Shown here: positions 17,025-24,082 of the stretch, in pieces
How the letters are laid out: each line of letters opens with the position of its first letter
How positions within the stretch are numbered: position 1 is the first letter of the stretch
Origin: Halolamina rubra
GTDB taxonomy: Archaea; Halobacteriota; Halobacteria; Halobacteriales; Haloferacaceae
Direction of reading: 5' to 3'
DNA: 37,561 bases
Assembly (NCBI RefSeq): GCF_000739555.1
Contig: NZ_BBJN01000054.1
Coordinates: 1 to 37,561 of the forward strand
Translations under genes and position numbers: made by a program
Notes under the pieces: model-generated
The model's input: the letters and a program-made list of their open reading frames with translations, nothing else
Told to the model about the DNA's origin: nothing
The model's database searches: none

Positions 17025-17309
17025 ATGGCCGACACCAAGGACGCCGAGACCGTCCGCGTCTGGCTCGTCGAACGCACCTACTCCGACGACGAGCAGAACA
17101 TCGTGATCCTCGTGTACGCGACGCCCGACGGCGAGCGCTACCTCCGGAAGGAGCGGGCGCTCACCTCCTTCGGCGACCACCGCGACACGACAGCCGGCAT
17201 CGACGCCGACCCGCGGAACCTCGGCGAGACCGACGAGGAGAAGCGCGAGCAGTACGCCGCCGAGGCGAAGCGCATGGCCGACCGGCACGAGCCGGACGAC
17301 CTCATCTGA
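17025..17309 (+). CDS. Small haloarchaeal protein of unknown function
   Basis: This is a 94-residue acidic soluble protein. The first half looks like a small beta sheet (VRVWLVERTYSDDEQNIVILVYATPDGERYL), and the second half is a charged helix (EEKREQYAAEAKRMADRH). No cysteine or recognisable catalytic motif is present and I do not recognise the family. It ends 6 bp before the convergent M24 gene. CGTTTTCACC at about 16994 is a weak TATA-like element roughly 28 nt upstream. It is probably real, given the acidic composition and defined start. Confidence 0.75.
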   Translation: MADTKDAETVRVWLVERTYSDDEQNIVILVYATPDGERYLRKERALTSFGDHRDTTAGIDADPRNLGETDEEKREQYAAEAKRMADRHEPDDLI

Positions 17310-17315
17310 CCGGGC

Positions 17316-18434
17316 TCAGCACTCCCAGCCGCGGTCGGTGTGGTTCAGCCGCGCGCAGCCGTCCTCGGTGACGACCACGAGATCCTCGATCCTGACGCCG
17401 AACTCCCCGGGGAGGTAGATTCCGGGCTCGACGCTGAACACCATCCCGGGTTCGAGCTCGCGCTCGTTGCCCGCGACGATGTACGGCGCCTCGTGCACGT
17501 CGAGGCCGACGCCGTGGCCCGTGCGGTGGATGAACTCGTCGCCGTAGTCCGCGGCCTCGATCACCTCGCGGGCGGCGGCGTCGACGGCCGCGGCCGTGAC
17601 GCCCGGCTCGACGGCGTCGACGCCGGCCTGCTGGGCCTCCTGCACGACCTCGTGGACCTCGCGGACCTGTTCGTCCGGCTCGCCGCCGAACACCAGCGTC
17701 CGTGTCTGATCGGAGGGGTAGCCGTCGACGCGCGTGCCGAAGTCGAGCACGACCGGCTCGCCGGGACGGATCTCGCGGTCGCTGTGGTGGTGGTGCGGTT
17801 TGGCGCCGTTGGGGCCCGCGCCGACGATGGTGTCGAAGGAGACGCCCGTCCCGCCGTGCCGTTCGAGGGAGTCCTCGATCTCGGCGGCGAGTTCGGCCTC
17901 GGTCAGGCCGACGGCGCCGTCGCCGAGTTCGCGCAGGTCGCGGACCGTCTCGTCGGCGACCGCCGCCGCACGCTCCATCGCGTCGAGTTCGGCGTCGTCC
18001 TTCCGGACGCGCAGGTCGCCGAGCACCTCGCTCGCGAGCCCGAACGTCGCCTCGGGCAGCGCGGTCCGGAGGTCCTGGGTGAACAGCGCCCACATCGTGT
18101 CGTCGACGAGCAGGTGGCCGGCGTCCATCCCCAGCTCCGCGGCGATGTCGGCGATCCGCGGCACCGGATCCTCGGCGTCGCCCCAGGTGCGCACGTCGGT
18201 CACCCAGGACGCCTCGCGGACCTGCTCGCCGGAGAGTTCGGGGACGAGGAACACCGGCTCGCCGTCGGCGGGCACGAACAGCAGGAAGTGGCGCTCGGCG
18301 GGCTCCTCGCCGTGGTCGGCGAGGTAGCGCAGGTTCCGGCTCGGGAACAGCACGAGGCCGTCGTCGCCGCGCTCGCGGAGTCGCTCCCGTGCGGCGGCGG
18401 CTCGTCGTTCGAACGTGTCGGGGTCGGCGGTCAT
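17316..18434 (-). CDS. M24-family metallopeptidase, Xaa-Pro dipeptidase/aminopeptidase type
   Basis: Cytosolic enzyme that cleaves the bond before proline in short peptides. The 372-residue protein has a creatinase-like N-terminal domain (about 1-140) and the pita-bread catalytic domain. All metal ligands are visible: D231 in LDFGTR, D242 in YPSDQTRT, the His in RTGHGVGLDVHEAP, the Glu in FSVEPGIYL and the Glu in GVRIEDLV. The ATG at 18434 was preferred; a TTG two codons earlier is possible. No signal peptide is seen. Confidence 0.9.
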   Translation of the reverse strand: MTADPDTFERRAAAARERLRERGDDGLVLFPSRNLRYLADHGEEPAERHFLLFVPADGEPVFLVPELSGEQVREASWVTDVRTWGDAEDPVPRIADIAAELGMDAGHLLVDDTMWALFTQDLRTALPEATFGLASEVLGDLRVRKDDAELDAMERAAAVADETVRDLRELGDGAVGLTEAELAAEIEDSLERHGGTGVSFDTIVGAGPNGAKPHHHHSDREIRPGEPVVLDFGTRVDGYPSDQTRTLVFGGEPDEQVREVHEVVQEAQQAGVDAVEPGVTAAAVDAAAREVIEAADYGDEFIHRTGHGVGLDVHEAPYIVAGNERELEPGMVFSVEPGIYLPGEFGVRIEDLVVVTEDGCARLNHTDRGWEC

Positions 18435-18482
18435 GCTCAAGGGGTACGCCGGCGGGGAGGAATAGCTGCCGGCTCCCGGCGA

Positions 18483-19268
18483 CTACTGCTCGATCTCCAG
18501 CAGGCGCGCGCCGCAGTCCGGGCAGCTGTACGTGTACACCTGCGCGCGCCGGCAGCAGGACTCGACGGTGTCCTCGCCGAGTTCGGGCTCGGCGCCGCAG
18601 TCCGGACAGCGTTCGACGAACAGCCGCAGGCCGGCGAGGATCCGGCCCTGCTCCTCGTGGCCCCGCGTCGCCCAGTCGGGATCGCGGTCGGCCAGGAGCC
18701 CGACCGCGCCGAGATCCGCGAGCAGCGCGGGCCGGGAGGGCCAGTCGGCGACCGCGAGCCCGCCCTCGGTCACCACCGTCGCGTTCTCGCGGTCCTCGAC
18801 GCCGGGCTCGTCGAGGTCGAGCACGTCGCCGGCGGCCGCCGCCGGCGCCTCGCGGACCGACGCGATCCGCTCCTCCCACTCGCCGGCGACCCCGTCGGCG
18901 AGTTCGAGGTCCTCTGCCTCGGGCGGGTCGACCAGCACGCCCGCCTCCAGCAGGTACGCCTCCACGTCGACGGTTTCGCCCGGGTCGGGGAGCGCCGGCG
19001 CCTTCCCGAACCACCGGAGCACGCGGTCAGGGAGGTAGCGCTTCGTGAGTTCGGGCGTCCCCGGGACGAGGTACCCCCGCAGGTAGATCGCCGCCAGCCC
19101 GACCGCGAGCACGGCCGCACCCGCGGGCGGCGTCGTCGCGGCGACGACGACGGCGGCGAGCGCCAGCGCGATGCCGACGTTGAGGACGGTACAGGGGAGA
19201 CACCGGTTCGGGCCCGTGTACGCGGGCTGTCTGAGTCGCTCGACGACGCGCCGGCCGGGGATCGACAT
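18483..19268 (-). CDS. Membrane protein with C-terminal zinc ribbon, unknown function
   Basis: The 261-residue protein starts with a basic segment and NRCLPCTVLN (a CxxC pair at C23 and C26), followed by two closely spaced hydrophobic helices (about 27-62) and an acidic cytosolic middle region. The C-terminus is a zinc ribbon: CPDCGAEPELGE, then a CC pair, then CPDCGARLLEIEQ. A motif VADWPSRPALLADLG lies in the middle. I recognise no named family, although proteins of this build are common in haloarchaea. It lies alone between the M24 gene and the CBS gene, both on the same strand. Confidence 0.8.
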   Translation of the reverse strand: MSIPGRRVVERLRQPAYTGPNRCLPCTVLNVGIALALAAVVVAATTPPAGAAVLAVGLAAIYLRGYLVPGTPELTKRYLPDRVLRWFGKAPALPDPGETVDVEAYLLEAGVLVDPPEAEDLELADGVAGEWEERIASVREAPAAAAGDVLDLDEPGVEDRENATVVTEGGLAVADWPSRPALLADLGAVGLLADRDPDWATRGHEEQGRILAGLRLFVERCPDCGAEPELGEDTVESCCRRAQVYTYSCPDCGARLLEIEQ

Positions 19269-19316
19269 CGTTTGCAGCAGATAGCCGGGGAAGATAAGGC
19301 TGGCGGGGGTCTCCGG

Positions 19317-20114
19317 CTACTGCAGGCGCTTGGTCGTCTCGATCAGGGGGTGGCGGGCGTAGTCGACGACCGCCACGTCGTCGATGGAGGAGAGCCCCTC
19401 CTTCCGGGCGGTGTTCTCCATCCCCAGCGTCACGGGCTCGTCGGCCTCGACGACGATGACGTAGGCGTCCATCTCCTCGATCCCGAGGCGGTCCGCCGCG
19501 AGCGCGCGGTGGTGGCCGTCGGTCAGCAGCAGCAGCTCCTTCTCGCCGGTCGCGTTGGCGATGACGACCAGCGGCTCCGCGAGCCCGTGTTCGAGCTCGT
19601 AGCGGCGCCCCTCGAGCTCGTCGGCGTACACGCGGTCCTGCGTGGGGACGAGGTTGTCGAGGCGCACCCGGCGGCGCTCCTCGCGGACCGACACGTCGTG
19701 GATGTGCTGGAGCGTCTCCATAAGTTCGCCCACCTTCTCGGGTGTGGCGCGCTCGATCTGGCTGCGCACCACGTCGGTGTTCGAGATGATCCCCGTCAGG
19801 TTGCCGGCGTCGTCGACGACCGGGAGCTTCTGGATCCCCGACCGGAGGATGACGCGGGCGGCGTCGATCACGTCCATCTCGGGGTGGGCGACGACGATGT
19901 CCTCGACCATCACGGTGAAGATCGGGGCGTCCTCGTCGGCCAGCAGCAGGTCCCGGGCGGAGACGAACCCCTCGACCTTCCGGCCGTCGGTCACCGGGAA
20001 CCCGTTGTGGTCGCTCTCGGCGATCCGCCGCGCCACGTCGGCGACGGTGTCGTCGGCGTCGACCGTCGCCACCTCGCGGGTCATGTACTCCTTGACCCGA
20101 GCTTTGGCACTCAT
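19317..20114 (-). CDS. CBS-domain pair fused to a ParB/sulfiredoxin-like domain
   Basis: The 265-residue protein has two CBS repeats (about residues 9-60 and 68-122; FPVTDGRKVEGFVSARDLL and LPVVDDAGNLTGIISNTDVV), which usually bind adenine nucleotides, followed by a ParB/Srx-like domain (about 145-265) with LLLLTDGHHRALAADRLG. The DGHHR element is the nucleotide- or phosphate-binding loop of ParB-type and serine-kinase-type folds. Activity is unknown; an adenylate-sensing kinase or nuclease-like switch is possible. The ATG is preceded on the minus strand by an AT-rich CCCTTTTTCG as a likely TATA box. It is adjacent to the DHH phosphoesterase gene on the same strand. Confidence 0.87.
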   Translation of the reverse strand: MSAKARVKEYMTREVATVDADDTVADVARRIAESDHNGFPVTDGRKVEGFVSARDLLLADEDAPIFTVMVEDIVVAHPEMDVIDAARVILRSGIQKLPVVDDAGNLTGIISNTDVVRSQIERATPEKVGELMETLQHIHDVSVREERRRVRLDNLVPTQDRVYADELEGRRYELEHGLAEPLVVIANATGEKELLLLTDGHHRALAADRLGIEEMDAYVIVVEADEPVTLGMENTARKEGLSSIDDVAVVDYARHPLIETTKRLQ

Positions 20115-20153
20115 TACCCCCGGTTGGGGGCGCCCGACGAAAAAGGGACAGGC

Positions 20154-21737
20154 TCAGGCGTCGTCGGCGTCGCCGCGGTCGGCGGCCTCGGCGCTCGCGT
20201 CGTCGGCGTCCGTCTCACTGTCGTCGTCGGTCGTCGCCTCGGCGTCGCCTCCGGCCTCCCGCTCGATCGAGGGGAGCGCGAACGACGCCGCCCCCGCGTG
20301 GGCGTAGTCGTACTCGAGCCCCTCGCCGATCGAGGGGGCGTCCGGCGCGTCCGAGAGCGAGTCGAAGAACCGCTCGTCAACGACCTCCCAGACGATCTCC
20401 GCCAGCGAGCCGGTTCGCTCGGGGCCGGTCGCGCCGAGGATCCCCAGCGGGATCTGGGCGCCGGCCATGTCGGCGTGCCCGCCCGCGTCGCCGATGGCGC
20501 CGAACGCGTCCCGGAGCGTCTCCCCCAGGTCGAGGTCGGAGCCGCGCGCCCGCCCCGAGACGTAGATCATCTCGTCCATGAACCCGTAGACGAGCGTGAC
20601 GTCGACGCCCTCCATGTCGAGCAGGCGCTCGGCGGCCTGCGCCAGCGCGTCGCGGTCACGGATCTCGCCGACACACGTCGACAGCGCGCGGTCCCGGACG
20701 GTGCGGTTCTCGATCGCCGCCGCCAGCACCGACACCGTCTCGATGGAGAGGCTCGGCGTCTCGACCCGCGACAGCGTGTCGGCGTCCACGTCCGGCACCA
20801 GCGACGCCGCGGCCGCGAAGTCGGCCTTCGACGCCTCGCGAGTGAACTCCTTCGTGTCGATCCGGATGCCGTACAGTAGCGCCGTCGCCGTCGTGGTGGC
20901 CGGCGACACGTCGAACCGGTCGAGATACTCCGTCAGCAGCGTGCTCGTGGCGCCGACGCCGCTGCGCAGGTCGACGAACTCGCCGCCGACGGGGCCACGC
21001 GGCGGGTGGTGGTCGATGACCACGTCGATCTCGGTGTCCTCGGGGAGGCTGTCGTTGACGCCCGGCCGGGAGTGATCGACCAGCGCGACGCCGCCGTACC
21101 CCTCGATGTCGCCGGGTTCGATCCGGACCAGCGGGAGGTCGAGCAGGTTGACGAGCGCGCGGTTCTCCTGGTGGCTGATCTCGCCGTGGTAGCACGCCTC
21201 GGCGTCGACGCCGATGCGGTCGGCGAGTTCACAGAGCGCCACGGCGCTCGCGATGGCGTCCGGGTCCGGGTTGTCGTGGGCGACGACGGCGACCGGCTCC
21301 TCGGCGTCGAGCAGCGCGCGGCGCAGCCCGCGGGCGCGGTCGCTCTCGAACCCGACCGTGCGGTCGAGCACGCGGTCGGCCAGCGCCGCCGTGGGGTCGA
21401 TCAGCCGGTCGGCCGTCTCACGGATGGCGTCGACGGTGTCGGGGCGTGCGCCCTCGCCGGCGTAGGCGATCAGCATCGCGTCGGGGAACGTCTCGCGGGC
21501 GGCCGCGGCGACGGTCCGGTTGCGTTCCGGGTCGTCGCTCGCGACGAGCACGATGTCGGCGTCCGGCGCGTGGGCTCGCGGGTCGGTGGGGTCGCCCTCG
21601 ACGGCGGCGATGCTGGCCTCGCGGAGGCTCTCGGCGCGGGGCTCGTCGTCGGTGACGACCGTCGTCTCCCGCTCGGGAAGCCGCTGGAGCAGGTCGAAGC
21701 CGACCGCGCCACAGCCCAGCACCAGCCGGGTGACCAT
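20154..21737 (-). CDS. TrkA-N/RCK domain fused to DHH-DHHA1 phosphoesterase
   Basis: The 527-residue protein starts with a Rossmann TrkA-N domain (LVLGCGAVGFDLLQRL, about 1-125), followed by a DHH phosphoesterase domain with AHDNPDPDAIASAVAL, VALVDHSRPG and VVIDHHPPRG. The last is the DHH motif that binds two Mn ions. A DHHA1 domain follows, with VSGRARGSDLDLGE and GGHADMAGAQIPLG. The final 50 residues are acidic low-complexity. Relatives hydrolyse cyclic dinucleotides, short oligonucleotides or ssDNA; which applies here is not visible. The Rossmann domain suggests NAD(H) or nucleotide sensing. Confidence 0.9.
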   Translation of the reverse strand: MVTRLVLGCGAVGFDLLQRLPERETTVVTDDEPRAESLREASIAAVEGDPTDPRAHAPDADIVLVASDDPERNRTVAAAARETFPDAMLIAYAGEGARPDTVDAIRETADRLIDPTAALADRVLDRTVGFESDRARGLRRALLDAEEPVAVVAHDNPDPDAIASAVALCELADRIGVDAEACYHGEISHQENRALVNLLDLPLVRIEPGDIEGYGGVALVDHSRPGVNDSLPEDTEIDVVIDHHPPRGPVGGEFVDLRSGVGATSTLLTEYLDRFDVSPATTTATALLYGIRIDTKEFTREASKADFAAAASLVPDVDADTLSRVETPSLSIETVSVLAAAIENRTVRDRALSTCVGEIRDRDALAQAAERLLDMEGVDVTLVYGFMDEMIYVSGRARGSDLDLGETLRDAFGAIGDAGGHADMAGAQIPLGILGATGPERTGSLAEIVWEVVDERFFDSLSDAPDAPSIGEGLEYDYAHAGAASFALPSIEREAGGDAEATTDDDSETDADDASAEAADRGDADDA

Positions 21738-21821
21738 ACTGTTCGCAGTAGGTGAGCGGGGGAAAGCCTTACCGTCGCGAGGTGACGGCGGCGGCGCGAC
21801 CGCCCCGCCGGCGACGACGCC

Positions 21822-22112
21822 TCAGGCCGACTCGATCACCAGCTCCGGCTCCATGATCCGCTCGCACTTACACTCCGGACACTTGCTCGGCGCCGAGAGT
21901 GGGTCGTCGAAGCCGCTGAAGCCACAGTCCTTGCACGTCGGCGGCGCGACCAGTAGCTGCTCGTCGGCGCCGTCCAGCGACTTCGCGACGTGGCGGAGGT
22001 GGTCGTAGACGACGGTCGTCGGAACGCCGACCTCCTTCGAGAGCGCGCGGGGCGTCGCCGGCGCCTCCCGGAGCGCGTCGACGATCCGCTGGCGGGTTGT
22101 CGCTTCCTCCAT
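21822..22112 (-). CDS. Winged-helix regulator fused to a zinc ribbon
   Basis: This 96-residue protein matches the archaeal group of predicted regulators with an HTH domain followed by a zinc ribbon (COG3357-like). The HTH covers about residues 5-55 (IVDALREAPATPRALSKEVGVPTTVVYDHLRHV), and the ribbon has CKDCGFSGF and CPECKCERI. The ATG at 22112 gives MEEATTRQ; the longer frame upstream is arginine/proline-rich and runs into the divergent promoter, so it was discarded. It is divergent from the nucleotidyltransferase gene. No target can be named. Confidence 0.85.
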   Translation of the reverse strand: MEEATTRQRIVDALREAPATPRALSKEVGVPTTVVYDHLRHVAKSLDGADEQLLVAPPTCKDCGFSGFDDPLSAPSKCPECKCERIMEPELVIESA

Positions 22113-22177
22113 ACCGGGCGTTCGACCGGGCCGAACAAACCAGTTTCCCGCCGTCGGGCGACGCCGATGGAAAAAGG

Positions 22178-22184
22178 GTTTACC
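22178..22184 (+). promoter_or_regulatory. TATA box of the sugar nucleotidyltransferase gene
   Basis: GTTTACC after a run of five A residues is centred about 27 nt before the ATG at 22208, fitting a leaderless haloarchaeal promoter and supporting that ATG over more upstream frames. Confidence 0.55.
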
Positions 22185-22207
22185 GGGTCCCGGCCAACCC
22201 AGGTGCC

Positions 22208-23176
22208 ATGAAGGCAATCGTCCTCGCGGGCGGGTACGCGACGCGGCTCTGGCCGATCACCCGCAACCGACCGAAGATGTTTCTCCCCGTCGGCGAGGGG
22301 ACGGTCATCGACGACGTGTTCGCCGACCTGGAGGCCGACGACCGGGTCGACGAGGTGTACGTCTCGACCAACGAGCGCTTCGCCGACGACTTCCACGAGT
22401 ACATCGCCGACAGCGAGTTCGAGAAACCCGTCGTCTCCGTCGAGGAGACCGTCGACGAGGACGAGAAGTTCGGCGTCGTCGGCGCGCTGGCCCAGCTGAT
22501 CGACCGCGAGGGGATCGACGACGACCTCGTGGTGGTCGCCGGCGACAACCTCATCTCCTTCGACCTCGCCGAGTTCGGCGACTTCTTCCAGGAGAAGGGG
22601 ACGCCCTGCATCGCGGCCTACGACGTCGGGTCGAAGGAGCGCGCCTCCTCCTACGGGCTCGTCGATCTGGAGGGCGACCGCATCGTCGACTTCCAGGAGA
22701 AGCCCGACGAGCCCAAGAGCACGCTGGTCTCGATCGCCTGCTACGCGTTCCCGGAGGAGACGCTGCCGGAGTTCGAGACGTACCTCGACGGCGAGAACAA
22801 CCCCGACGAGCCCGGCTGGTTCATCCAGTGGCTCCAGTCCCGGGAGGCCGTCCACGCGTTCACGTTCGACGGCGCGTGGTTCGACATCGGGACGCCCGAG
22901 AGCTACCTCGAAGCCGTGGCCTGGAAGCTCGACGGCGAGAACATGGTCGCCGACGACGCGACCGTCGACGCCGAGCTCGGCGAGAACGTCCACGTGATGT
23001 CCGGCGCGACCGTCGAGAACAGCGAGCTCGACCGGAGCATCGTGTTCGAGGACGCGACCGTCGTCGACTCCTCGCTCCGGGAGTCGATCGTCGACACCGA
23101 GAGCTACGTCGCGGGGCTGGACCTCGCGGGCGCGCTCGTCGGCGCCCACTCCGAGATCGCCGACCGGGACGAGTAG
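22208..23176 (+). CDS. Sugar-1-phosphate nucleotidyltransferase
   Basis: This enzyme joins a nucleoside triphosphate and a sugar 1-phosphate to make an activated sugar for glycan or S-layer glycosylation. The 322-residue protein begins AIVLAGGYATRLWPIT, the nucleotide-binding loop, then RPKMFLPVGEG with the conserved lysine. VVVAGDNLI contains the metal-binding aspartate, and FDIGTPESYLEA is the sugar-side signature. The C-terminal 80 residues (VHVMSGATVENSELDRSIV and so on) form left-handed beta-helix repeats. Glucose, mannose or another sugar cannot be distinguished. The next gene is convergent and abuts directly. Confidence 0.92.
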   Translation: MKAIVLAGGYATRLWPITRNRPKMFLPVGEGTVIDDVFADLEADDRVDEVYVSTNERFADDFHEYIADSEFEKPVVSVEETVDEDEKFGVVGALAQLIDREGIDDDLVVVAGDNLISFDLAEFGDFFQEKGTPCIAAYDVGSKERASSYGLVDLEGDRIVDFQEKPDEPKSTLVSIACYAFPEETLPEFETYLDGENNPDEPGWFIQWLQSREAVHAFTFDGAWFDIGTPESYLEAVAWKLDGENMVADDATVDAELGENVHVMSGATVENSELDRSIVFEDATVVDSSLRESIVDTESYVAGLDLAGALVGAHSEIADRDE

Positions 23177-23545
23177 CTACGGCTCGAACGCGTCGTTTTG
23201 CAGCCCCTCCCGGACCGGTTCGTGCTCGGCGTCGGTCGGCGGCGGCGCCGTCACGAGCACGGCCTCGAGTCGCTCGTCGCCGGCTTTCACGCCGCGGTTC
23301 TGGCCGGCCGGCACCGTCACGACCGATCCGGGGCCGACCTCGTGGGTCCGGTCGCCGTCGCGGACGACGCCGTGGCCGGACTGGACGACGACGGTCACGT
23401 CGCTGTCGGGCGCGTGGACCGGGATGAACTGCCCGGGCTCGAAGTAGCCACAGACGGTCTTGGATCGCTCGGTGCTGGACACCTCGCGGGCCGAGAACCG
23501 GTCGTCGTCGTACGCTCGCTCGTCGTCGACGCTGGTCGCGGGCAT
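23177..23545 (-). CDS. Cupin-domain protein
   Basis: The 122-residue protein is a single small beta-barrel cupin. FEPGQFIPVHAPDSDVTVVVQSGHGVV corresponds to cupin motif 1, in which only one His/Asp pattern is clear, and VGPGSVVTVPAGQNRGVKAG to motif 2. The usual HxHx3-4E metal set is reduced to H44 and the following acidic residues, so metal binding is uncertain. The N-terminus is acidic. It ends on the base after the nucleotidyltransferase stop on the other strand. Its substrate is unknown. Confidence 0.82.
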   Translation of the reverse strand: MPATSVDDERAYDDDRFSAREVSSTERSKTVCGYFEPGQFIPVHAPDSDVTVVVQSGHGVVRDGDRTHEVGPGSVVTVPAGQNRGVKAGDERLEAVLVTAPPPTDAEHEPVREGLQNDAFEP

Positions 23546-23655
23546 GGCTACCAGTTCCGGCGCCGGCGCCTCCCGGTTGTGTCGAACACGTTCGTCAGCG
23601 CCGCCGTTCGCTCGGGTCCGCGAGCGCTAAGTGTCCGGGGGCGGTAGGTAGGGTA

Positions 23656-23889
23656 ATGAGCGAGAACCGAGTCACGGTCACCTGCGGTGACTGTGCGCTC
23701 TCCGAGACGTTCGACTCGCTGGGGACCGCTCGGGAGTTCATCGAGGAGCACCGCGTCGAAACCGGCCACGACCCGACGTGGGAGTTCGGCGCGCTGGCCG
23801 CGGGGGTCGAGCGGGCCGGCGACGAGGCGGGAGTCTGTGGTAGCCCGGGCTGTACCGACACGGACTCGCCGCTGTACCGGGGCGAGTAG
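23656..23889 (+). CDS. Small C2H2-like zinc-finger protein
   Basis: The 77-residue acidic protein has the haloarchaeal pattern C10-x2-C13 followed by an amphipathic helix with H32 and H38 (FIEEHRVETGH), a likely single zinc site of C2H2 type. A second cysteine pair, C61 and C66 (CGSPGC), lies near the C-terminus. Proteins of this type are widespread in haloarchaea and have no confirmed role, though regulation of gene expression is often proposed. It is preceded by a divergent promoter region shared with the cupin gene. Confidence 0.82.
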   Translation: MSENRVTVTCGDCALSETFDSLGTAREFIEEHRVETGHDPTWEFGALAAGVERAGDEAGVCGSPGCTDTDSPLYRGE

Positions 23890-23930
23890 CGAAAGAACGG
23901 CGGAGCGCGAGACGACAGTCCTGCGGAACG

Positions 23931-24082
23931 GCGACTGCCCGTCGTCGCGGACTGGTCGTCGCGAAATAAGTCGTCGCCGATCCGCGGTTGGCAGTCACCG
24001 CGGATCAGCCGTCACAGCGGTGCGACTGACCGTCGTCGCGAAATAAGTCGTCACAGAGGTGCGACTGACCGCCGTCGCACCT
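23931..24082. repeat. Cluster of short hairpins with 8-nt loops between convergent genes
   Basis: Four inverted repeats with 8-nt loops lie in the gap between the zinc-finger and nhaC genes: GCGAC/GTCGC at 23931-23948; a perfect 10-bp stem GATCCGCGGT/ACCGCGGATC at 23979-24006; GCGAC/GTCGC at 24022-24039; and a perfect 9-bp stem AGGTGCGAC/GTCGCACCT at 24057-24082, which reaches the nhaC stop codon. A 21-bp direct repeat containing GTCGTCGCGAAATAAG occurs at 23955-23975 and 24032-24052, and GTCACAG repeats at 24011 and 24050. They may act as a two-way transcription terminator or RNA-end protection (inference). Confidence 0.7.

Noticed and set aside
17340-20879. A plus-strand open frame of 1179 codons
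   Set aside because: It lies opposite the M24, zinc-ribbon, CBS-ParB and DHH genes, has a composition rich in R, G, V, L and D repeats with no domain, and results from the high GC at third positions. The minus-strand genes carry clear motifs.
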